NCBI RefSeq assembly: GCF_902148855.1
Contig: NC_043958.1
Location: 664,588-728,587, forward strand
Reading direction: 5' to 3'
Origin: Sphaeramia orbicularis
Lineage: Eukaryota; Chordata; Actinopteri; Kurtiformes; Apogonidae
DNA: 64,000 nucleotides
Below the pieces are notes generated by a model. That model did no database searches and was not told where the DNA came from. It saw nothing but the letters and a program-made list of their open reading frames with translations. Positions 1 to 11,000 of the stretch are shown piece after piece (the first letter of the stretch is position 1; every line of letters starts with the position of its first letter). Both the position numbers and the translations under genes were made by a program.

Positions 1-1060
1 AAAAATGGGGGGAAAAAAATCCAAAGTATCATGAAAATGAACAAAATAATGAATAAAAACAGAAAAAAAGAACAAGATAATCCTTACAATTAGCAAAAAT
101 GATATTGTTTAAATGAATTTTGATCAATTCTTTACAATGATTTTCAAAGTAAATAAACTACAACAATAAAATATAACAATATAATTTATTTAATGGGGTT
201 TTTAAGACCTTTGAGTGTCTGATTTAAGGATTAATTATCAGTTCTAAGGTAAATGTTCAATGGATGAAAATGAAATAAATTGAAAAATTTACAAAATAAT
301 GAACAAAATTAAAGTACGGGATAAAGTAACCATCATAATGAAAAAAAAATTAAGAAAAACTTACAAAATAAATTTAAAAAATTAAATAATTCCAAAAATA
401 AAACAAAATAATTAATGAAATTGGTTACAATGAAAAAACAAAATAAAAAAAAAAATGAAAAAGTAAATAAATGATCACAGTAGATGAAAATGCAAAATTA
501 ACAAAATAAGCAGCAAAAGTAAACAGAACAGTCAACAAAATGAACATAAGACACAAAAATGAACTAAAAATAAAACAAAAATGGAGAAAAAATAAGCCAA
601 AATAATCAGTGAAATTAGAAAAAATAATAAAAACTGTTAACTGAACTTGACTAATTTTTTACAAAAATTCCAAAGAAAATATAATAATTTCATGTATTTA
701 TTAGGATTTTTAAGACTTTGAGTGTCAGATTTAAGGATTGCCATCAGTTGAAGGATAATTCAGGCCGTAGATAAAAGGTTTGACAGGACGCTCGGCCTCC
801 CTGAGTAAACCTGACATATTTAATCCATCTGAGTCAGACAGACTGTGGTGGAATCCTTCAGTCCGCTCTGACACTGACAGATGAGGAAAACCACCGGTGT
901 TCGACACAGGAATGTGTGCGTTCAGGAAGTGCACTTCCTTCCGTGGGCGGGGCTTCCTGTGACTACGGCGCGACAGACTCATGGTTTGGCCTGAACCTGC
1001 TGAGCTGTAACGCCTACATCTGACCAGCGGGGGGCAGTGTGAGGCAGCATACTACACACT
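1..1060. other. AT-rich clasp intron with a GC-balanced island
   Basis: 1-730 is A-rich low-complexity sequence; AGGTTTTTAAGAC-like words recur at about 200 and 700. 740-1060 is a balanced island with an 83-codon minus-strand frame (731-982, starting MSLSRRSHRKPRPRK). I recognise no family and see no matching splice sites, so I do not call a gene. GACCAGCGGGGGGCAG near 1022 resembles a weak CTCF core. Confidence 0.4.
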
Positions 1061-1224
1061 GTATCTGCTCGTGTGTGGTGTGTGTGTGTGGGCGTGTGCG
1101 TGTGTGAGTGTGTGTGTGGTGGGTGTGTGTGTGTGGGTGGGTGGGTGTGGTGTGTGTGTGGTGTGTGGGTGTGTGTGCATGTGTGTGGGCGTGTGGGTGT
1201 TGTTTGTCTGCCTGTTTTAATTAG

Positions 1225-2285
1225 TGTTTCAGTGGTTTAGTGGTGTTTCAGCAGTGTTTAATGGAGTTTCAGCGGTGTTTCAGCGGTGTTTCAGTTGTTT
1301 CAGCGGTGTTTAATGGTGTTTCAGTGGTGTTTTAATGGCATTTCAGTGGTGTTTCAGCAGTGTTTAATGGTGTTTCGGTGGTGTTTCAGCAGTGTTTCAG
1401 CGGTGTTTCGGTGGTGTTTCAGCGGTGTTTCAGTGGGTTTCAGCGGTGTTCAGCGTGTTTCAGAGGTGTTTCAGAGGTGTTTCGTGGGTGTTTCAGCGGT
1501 GTTTCACTGGTGTTTCAGCGGTGTTCAGTGGTGTTTCAGCAGTGTTTCGGTGTGTTTCAGCGGTGTTTCGGTGGTGTTCAGCAGTGTTTCAGCAGTGTCA
1601 GAGGTGTTTCAGTGGTGTTTCAGCGGTGTTTCAGCGGTGTTTCAGTGGTGTTTCAATGGTTTTTAGTGGTTGTTTAGTGGTGTTCAGTGGGTTTCAGCAG
1701 TGTTCAGAGGTGTTTCAGCTTCAGCTGTGTTTCAGCGGTGTTTCAGCTGTGTTTCAGCGGGTTTCAGCTGTGTTTCAATGGTTTTTAGTGGTTGTTGTTT
1801 AGTGGTGTTTCAGTGGTGTTTCAGTGGTGTTTCAGCAGTGTTTCAGAGGTGTTTCAGCAGTGTTTCAGAGGTGTTTCAGTGGTGTTTCAGCTGTGTTTCA
1901 GCGGTGTTTCAGCTGTGTTTCAATGGTTTTAGTGGTTGTTTAGTGGTGTTTCAGTGGTGTTCAGTGGTGTTTCAGCAGTGTTCAGCGGTGTTTCAGTGGT
2001 GTTCAATGGTTTTTAGTGGTTGTTTAGTGGTGTTTCAGTGGTGTTTCAGCAGTGTTTCAGAGGTGTTTCAGAGGTGTTTCAGTGGTGTTTCAGCGGTGTT
2101 TCAGCGGTGTTTCAGTGGTGTTTCAATGGTTTTTAGTGGTTGTTTAGTGGTGTTTCAGTGGTGTTTCAGCAGTGTTTCAGTGGTGTTTCAGCGGTGTTTC
2201 AGCGGTGTTTCAGCTGTGTTTCAATGGTTTTTAGTGGTTGTTTAGTGGTGTTTCAGTGGTGTTTTAATGGCGTTTCGGCGGTGTT
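1225..2285. repeat. 11-bp minisatellite with higher-order pattern
   Basis: The unit is CGGTGTTTCAG with variants (TGG, CAG, AGG openings), about 95 copies. A longer period is visible: blocks are broken at about 100-bp spacing by CAATGGTTTTTAGTGGTTG. Open frames across it are a product of the repeat. A TG-rich run at 1071-1205 precedes it. Confidence 0.85.
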
Positions 2286-2445
2286 TAGTTAGTTGAGTTA
2301 GTTGTGTGGCACTAGTTGCTGGTAGTTCTTCCAGCAGTGGCGTGGACAGAGCCACAGGTCAGTAAATGGACACTCAGCTCAGATACTGACACCACCCCAG
2401 AGTCAGTCCTTTTACTGACTTGACTTCGACTTTTACTGCTCGTAC

Positions 2446-3576
2446 CTGACTGGTCGGATCTCCAGGAGGTTACAGATGTGAGGGACTATTTTACTCAGCG
2501 TCAGACTGGGACCCAAACCTGAAACGACAAAAACAAACATGTGGAACCCGAATGCAACACGGGGCAGAGGAAAACCACGGCACGGTCTGGAACATGTGAT
2601 CCAGGGTTCAGTCGTTAGTCTAGAATGGCCTCCACACGTCTCACTGTAACGGACCTGGAACCTCCTGCAGCTGAGACAAAACAACAAAGAAAGCCTCCTG
2701 TCCATAACCCAACTGATCCTGCACCTACAGCTGTGTTTTTAATCCATTTTTTTTTTTGCTTTAACCTCTGACGTGTCTGTGGTGAGCGTTCTGAATGTAT
2801 GATTTACTTTAAATATTCATAAAAATTCCACCGTTTGCTCAATGAGAAAAATATCAAATAATGCTGACAGAACAGACCTTGTTCTTTCCATAGACATGAG
2901 CATGCTCAGTGCACACCCCGCCGCCTGTATAAATGGGGGGGGGTGGGCAAAACACAGAGCAGTGAGTGAGATTACTGGCGTTTCCATTGGACATCTGTGC
3001 AAAACTTTACCAATATTTACTAAGTCGAAAAAACAGAGGTGCATAATGTGGGTTTTTCCATTAAATCACAAATGCGATGATTTGTTTATTATTGCAAGAT
3101 GACACGAGAAGTCGTTCCATAAACATGGTGACAAACGTAAATATGGTGTATGTATGTGTGCACCTGCCCCCCCCAAAAAAAGACTGTAAATGAAAACATG
3201 GGAAAAAGTAATCGTAATGAAAAAAAAACAAAAAGGAAAATAACAATTACTAAAAAAAATAAAATTAAAAAAAACACTAAACACATGAGGAACAAAAAAT
3301 ATTACACGATAACAGATAAAACAAGATACTGAGAACGATAAGATCCAAAAATGGAAAAGAGTGGATGCTAACGTACACGTTCAGAGTTGCGATGAGGCAC
3401 AGACACAGTCCTTCTCTGGTCCGGTTGTTTTGTGTTTAAACCTCCCATCATTCGCTCCCACACGAACTGAAAACACACAGACCAGCAGGGGTTCACTGTC
3501 ACTCACAGCTTTAAGGGGGACATCAAAGAAAACAGCCTATCAGTAGATTAGGATGACAACTGTCACATTTATTAAA

Positions 3577-3626
<50 letters not shown>

Positions 3627-3629
3627 TAT

Positions 3630-3664
<35 letters not shown>

Positions 3665-6600
3665 ATATGACTGTTACTTCGATGTGGACTGTGTTACTGG
3701 GATGTGGACTGTGTGTTACTGGGGTGGACTGTGTTACTGGGATGGACTGTGTTACTGGGATGTGGACTGTGTTACTGGGATGTGGACTGTGTGTTACTGG
3801 GATGTGGACTGTGTTACTGGGATGTGGACTGTGTTACTGGGATGTGGACTGTGTTACTGGGATGTGGACTGTGTTACTGGGATGTGGACTGTGTGTTACT
3901 GGGATGTGGACTGTGTTACTGGGATGTGGACTGTGTTACTGGGATGTGGACTGTGTGTTGCTGGGATGTGGACTGTGTTACTGGGATGTGGACTGTGTGT
4001 TGCTGTGGACCTGTGGGTTTGCAGCCTGGTCCATGATCTTCAACAGAAGTGCTTGGTCCTGGTCCGGACTTGGTCCTTGGCGTCTCCTAACACGGTCGAT
4101 GAGGCTCGGCAGAACTGAGCCGACACACAAACACAAATTTAACTTGAATGATGAAGGTGATAAAACATCATTTCAAAACTAGCAGGAATATAAACATAAA
4201 AGGTGAACAAAAAGGCAAAGACAAATGTCAAATTTAGACGGAACACTCCGGATATTGAGGCAATAAGTTACTCGCAACAAGTGGAAAGTGGGCAGAGCTT
4301 ACTAATAGCCCCGCCCAGTTGCTCAACACTTGCCCTCCTCCTCACTGACGACCCAGGGATTCATTTAGGCTCCGTTCAGACTGCAGGTCTTCATGCAAAA
4401 GTCAGATTTTTTGGGGTGAAATCTGATTTTTTGTGTGGTTTGTTCATATTCCACATGAAATGCGACTTCTATCAGTTCTGAGTCTGAACTGAATGCGACC
4501 CTGAAGTGACCCACATGCGCAGAGAGGTCCTGATGTAATAGTGACCACGCAGACACACACTGTGATTAAGCTCCTCCTCTGGGATTCAGAATTGTAACGT
4601 TTGTCGCATTTCAATGACGTAAAGGTCGGAATAAACGCAAGCCTGGTCGTTCAGACTGAAGTGACATTGGAAAATATCAGACATGTATCAGATTTAGGAC
4701 CACATATGAAAGTGGGTCGGGTGGTCCAGTGCGTCCACAGATGGACCGCCCACTACTGTTGGATTCATAACTGTTGAACCAGACCAGTTTCAGACAAATA
4801 TTCACATCATTGTAAAGGTCTAATGCATCTGAACAGACTCAAAGGACAACATTTAGGTTAGATATTTTTAAATGAAAAATATCAGAACTACTTGCGTCAC
4901 GGTTGACACAAAATTAATGCATATTTTTTACCAGAATTCCAAAGTTTCCAAAGTGAAGTTCCTCTGACATTTCATTTTCAAATGTATCTTCAGCGTAAAC
5001 CTAAACCCTTTATTTTACAACCCAATAATTGGTTAAGGAAAAAAATATTGATCAAACCTAAATAGAAAGAGTTTAGACAAATGTCAGCGTCACAGATGGA
5101 CAACAAAAGTAAATATCAAATTAAACATGTTTATTTCAATTATCAATATCATTTACATTTATTTACAATAATAACAACATACTAATAAGATTAACATTAT
5201 ATTTAAATGCATTCATTTTGCATAGATTATATGCATTTATTAATTTTAAACACTGTGTTAGAATATGACATAAATAATATAACAGTCAAATATCAATGTA
5301 TTTGGAATAAATGTGGTTATTTGTAGAGTATATAAAATGAACCCAGAATGACGGCACTAAACTGGGTCACTTCACAAACATTCACACTCAGAAAACTACA
5401 CACGTTTTTTCCACTAATTTTTTTCTCATTTCAAAATACTTTTTTCTGAAATATAAGTAAATAGAGACCCAAAAATAAGTTTGGTGTAGATTATTACCTC
5501 CGCCAAGGAGGTTATGTTTCTGCCGGCGTTGGTTTGTCTGTCTGTCTGTCCATGTTCAAAACAACTCAAAAAGTTATGGACGGATTGGATGAAATTTCAG
5601 GATATGTTGATACTGGCACAAGGAACAAATGATTAAATTTTGGTGGTGGTGGGGAGACGCCTGATCTGCCTTGGGGAGGTCTGCGCTCTCTGAGTGCTTT
5701 TCTAGTTGTTATTTAATTTTTCTGATCAGAATGTTAACCTTTCCTCGACTTCGCCCTTGAAAAAAATTGGCTTGTGCTGTTCAAACTGTCTTTAACAGAT
5801 CGCATACAGGTCTCATACAGTATGGGCAAAAAAAAAAGTTGGATTTGGGCCACGTTCGCCTGCAGTCTGAACGGAGCCTTTGAGTCTTAACTTTGAATCT
5901 TTTTAAAACCTTTCATATATTTGTAAAAACACAATAAAAAATTAATAAACGTGTTGGAATTTGAAGAGGCTGGTGAATAATGTGCAGAGAAATAGAAATC
6001 AGTCGGACAAACATCTGGGACAAGACAGAACTCCTGGTGTACCTGGGCGGGCTGGGGGTATAGCTTAGACCGATTATTAAATATGGGATATTAAGGCTGT
6101 GTTCATGTCGAGCAGATTGAAATAATGAGTCCAAAAACTGGGCACAGATATTCTCAGGTGGGCGTGTCCTACGATTGTTCAGAAAGGGTTAAATGACCAC
6201 GTACCTGTTCCCACCTGGGTCCTGAATCTGTCCTGGGTCGGCTGACCAGAGCAGACAGAAGGTCCATTCCAACAAAACCACCTGAACACACCAGGTCAAA
6301 GGAAAGATCGCACAATATTACCACATTTAAACAAAGTCCTGCACAAAGACAAGAGTTAAACACACAAGATAAACTACATGGACAAAAGTATTGGGACACA
6401 TGTCTACAGCCGGAAGATGTCCTGTTCATGAGGATCTGACATAAAAACATTAATATTTCCTTAACCCTTAAAGACCCAAACATCCACCGTCGGCCAAAAC
6501 CATCTACTGATCTAAACTATTTAATACCTGTTGATCCACTAATCCTATTAAACCGTGCCAATAACTGGTGTAAAATACATTTATTCATCTGTTCATGGTC

Positions 6601-7994
6601 ATCAGATATGACCCATAAATGTCATAAATGATAAGCCACAAACTGAACTAAAGTGACGAAAACTACTTTAAAAAGTAAAGCAAAATAATAAAATGTACAA
6701 AAGCGAAAAAGAAAATGTACAAAATAATAAATAACAGAGAGAAAAATAAGCAATAAATGAATAAAAATGTAAACATTGATTCCCCAGTAAAACTCATGGA
6801 GTTGGATCAATGACAGTGGATAAAATGAACAAAAATTAAAAAAAAAAAAAAAAAAAACAACAACTACAAAATAATAAATGTCATAAATGATATGCCACAA
6901 ACTGAACTAAAGTGAAGAAAACTATTTTAAAAAGTAAATGAGTAAAATAAAATCAACAAAATGTACAAAAGCGAAAAAGAAAATGTACAAAATAATAAAT
7001 AGCGTGGAGAAAATAAGCAATAAAATGAATGAAAAACTGAAGCATTGATTCACCAGTAAAACCCATGGAGATGAATCAATGACAGTGGATAAAATGTACA
7101 AAAATGACAAAAAATTTGAAAAAATAAGCAAAGCAAAATGAACTAAAAGAAGCAGCAAAATGAAAAAAAAAAACAGCCTAAAATAATGAATAACATGAAC
7201 AAAAACTAACAATCAATCAACAATGTACTAAGTAGCATGAACAAAATAAGCCACAAACTGAACAAAATTGAAGAAAAAAATTACAGACGTGTATGGACAC
7301 ACTGGGTTTCTGTTCACTTAATGATATATTTTACTGAAAAAGTCACTTTTTTCTTCAGTTTTCTCTGTTTCTGATCAAACAGCCGTGAATTTACTCCCAG
7401 CTTTTATGAACATTTACATGATCAGTGAATTAAATATGCAAAAGCACCTGATTTTCATTGAAAAAACACAAAATAAAGAGGAGGATATGACAATAAATGG
7501 TGATAAATCACTTAAGAAAAGTCAAATACGGAGAAAAATTCATTTGCGAAGTGCCACATATGTAGCTCTGGGTCTGTGTGAGTTAAAGTTTAATGGGCTG
7601 GTCTGGTTTTGTTTTTTTTATCTGTTTCTTGTCTATGTGTTTTTTTTTGTGGTTTTTTTTCTCTGTATATTCTGTCCATTGTCTTTTTTTGTCTACCGTC
7701 TTGGTTTCGTCTATTGTCATTTATCAGTTTTGGGAGGTTTTTGTTTTTCCCTCGTCTGTTTTTTTTTTTTTTTTGTTATTGTTTTGTTTTTTTTTATTTC
7801 TGGTGACTTGTAGTTTATTGTTGTGATTTTGTAAGTAAAAATAAAAACAATTATATTATTATTATTATTTTATATATTATTATATTATTATTATATAGTT
7901 ATTATTTATTCTTAAGAAGAAGAAGAAGAACTATAATAAAAAGTTTAAAGGTAGATTTTTCTTCCTCAGTGAGATGTGAAGAAAGTCCATTGTC

Positions 7995-8032
<38 letters not shown>

Positions 8033-11000
8033 ATATTTACAATCAGAGCAGGAATATATTTTAGAAATTTAGAGGAAAAACATTTAAAATCAGAGTCATG
8101 GATGGAAAAAAAAATTAAACTTGATATAAATTTACTGTAAACCATCTCTGAGTCATTTTAGAAGCAAAGATAACAATTTACCTCAAATTAACCAATGTAA
8201 TGATATTTATCCCATAATATAAAACTATATTCTGACATTAGTTCTTATTGTTGTGTATCCCAGACCCATTAGAAAAGAAACACCTGAACTCAACGTGTCC
8301 ACATACTTTTGTCCATATCGTGTATGTTAAAAATATAAAAAAGAATCAGAATAAATGTAAGACGTACTGAAACTGATAAAAACAGATCCACAATAATCGA
8401 ATAAACTGCATCTAAAACACACCCAGAACATAAAACACATAAAAGTCACACATTTGCATTAAAGCCAGTACATCTTTATAAAAAAAAAAAACAAAACACA
8501 ACTTTACACACCCTGAAACCATAAAACACAGCAAACGAGGCTCCTCCAATAGATTTCAATGTGAGCTGCAAAGGATTATGGGTAATCAGGATACAGTGCT
8601 GGTTTTCCTTTAAAAACACACAAACCGAGTGACGCAGCTGAGTATAAAACGGTGAAACGTGTTTGTAATCATTTGCTGATGTGTTCTGAACAGAAAAGCC
8701 ACGACCGTCACCCCCCACCCTGACTGAGGGAGGGGGCCACATGTTACATAGTGGAGTGGACATATATACGTATAGCTTTCCTTGTCATGGGGTGGCGTGG
8801 GCGGCCCAATGAACGCGTAGTGAGGGTTCCCCTGCTGACACCATATCAACACAGAAGCACCACCAGAGCCCTGTGCTCTGGAACGGTGCAATTTTTGGAA
8901 ACTCTCTTCATGTCTGAGAGAAAAGTCTGTGAAACGGTGAACGAAAGAAGCGCCCCCTGCCGCCATCTGCTGGACATAGACCGGTACTACACCCATAGAA
9001 CGCATGCGTATCACAGTCAGTACAGTTCAGGATCCAACGTTCAGGAGGGTCGGACCAGTAAACAACATCCAAGCCTTTGGGCATCGTGGTCTCTACAGTG
9101 GACTGCTCGTCTGCAGCTGTTCTCTTGCTTTTGTTGTTTTATTTGCAACATCACCAACACACTCAAAACACAGTAAACGTCCCTCAGAGAGCAAACTTAA
9201 CTGATCGCCACTTCAACATTTATGGCAGTATAAAGTATGCTCCTTGTTTTGGAAAAATCGCTTATGTCCAACTGAAGCACAGGTGTTAAAACATGCGGCC
9301 CAGGGGGCCAAAGCGGCCCGCCAAAGGTTCCAATCTGGCCCGCAGGATGAATTTACAAAGTGCAAAAATGCAAAATTACCCTGAAGATGTTAACAGTCAC
9401 GGGCATCGAACTCAAAAATAACAGCATAATACCGAGAAATGACTGACTCCGAATTTTCTTGTTGGTTAATGTGAGAAAAATAATATGACATTATGCCTGT
9501 TAATGATGGCAACGCCAATTTTTTCTTTTTGATTTATTGCAAAGAACATAGATTCTGATCTCCTTAACAAAAAAATGTCAATAACCTGAACAAATATGAA
9601 CAACCTGAAAATGTCTAATGAAAAACAGGTGCAATTTTAATAATATTCTGCCTGTTTTGTGTCTTTGTAGATCTGATCTGTAATGCATGTGTGGAAAATC
9701 TTACTTGAGGCATAATATTGATAAAATTGTACTATTTTCTTCAGAAATTTCAGTTTTTCCAGTTATTCACATCTTTTTTTTTGTTTGGATAGAATAGTTT
9801 CATCATTTAATGTTATTTTTTGCAGCTAAAAAATTTGGAGTTGTCATTATTTATAGATTATTCTGTTATTATTTACTGGTCCGGCCCGCTGCAGGTCAAA
9901 TTGGGCTGAATATGGCCCCTGAAAGAAATGAGTTTGAACATCTGTGAACTAAAGCAAAAATGAATTTGAAAGTAAAAATGTGGGTCATTTAGCAACACCA
10001 TCAGAGAGATTTCAAATACTGTTCTGACCCTTTAAATGCATCATCCCATACACGCAATTCACACCATGACTGCAGCTTCCTGTTGCTTGATGAACCTGAT
10101 CTGCACTGACATATTTGAGTGTAAATAAATGTATAATTGTTGTCAGACTGTAATTAACATGTTTTTTTTTGTTTTGTTTTTTCACAAAAAGTTGTTTTTT
10201 TTTTTTGTTGCATATTAATCTGAGTGAGTAATAAATAGTATTATAGTTTGTTAAAAATGTGAGGAAAACATCAGATAGCAGCATTTTTAAAAACTTATTT
10301 CATAGTTTCAGTAAATGCATGTTTCTTTGCTTCAAAAATTCAACATATCGTGTCCAGTTGAGTGGACATTTTTGTAAACTCCATGAAAAATTGATTCATA
10401 AAAAACATTTCAGTCACATTGTTTTCTTCATGCATAAAGAGAAATAAAAACGAACAGGAATAAAAAATCTTGAATGAGGTTCTGATATTCATGCATGAAA
10501 GGGTTTAAAAAAACATTAAAATGATGAAACTACAATTTGTTTTCTTTGTTTTAATGTGAAACAAGTAACATTATATGAAAATAATTACATTTACAAACTA
10601 TCCTTTAACAAAGAATGTGAATAACCTGAACTAGGGATGTAACGATTACCAGTATAACGATAAACCGTGGTAACATTGCCAATGGTTAGTATTACCGTTT
10701 AAATTCTAATTCTCATGATAACCGTGTTTGATTACTGCACTTTTTCAGGGAAAATACCTATGTAAAGATCTGCTTTTATGTCAAATATTTGAGTATAGTT
10801 TTTATTTATTACAATTTTAATTTTCTATACCTAATATTTGGAACCAATATTCACTTTTAAAGTCTGTGAAAGGTTCGTTAAGCATCTGTGTGTTATTTAT
10901 GCAATACATTATATACATTTTTCAAATCAAATTTTATATATTTTTTGTGTCTTTTCTGTCCTTTTATGTTTTTATAGTAGGTTAAAGTGAAAAAATAATA

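Noticed and set aside
1286-2245. FSGVSAVFQ-repeat protein.
   Set aside because: Three overlapping plus frames read the same 11-bp minisatellite. There is no sign of selection for one frame.
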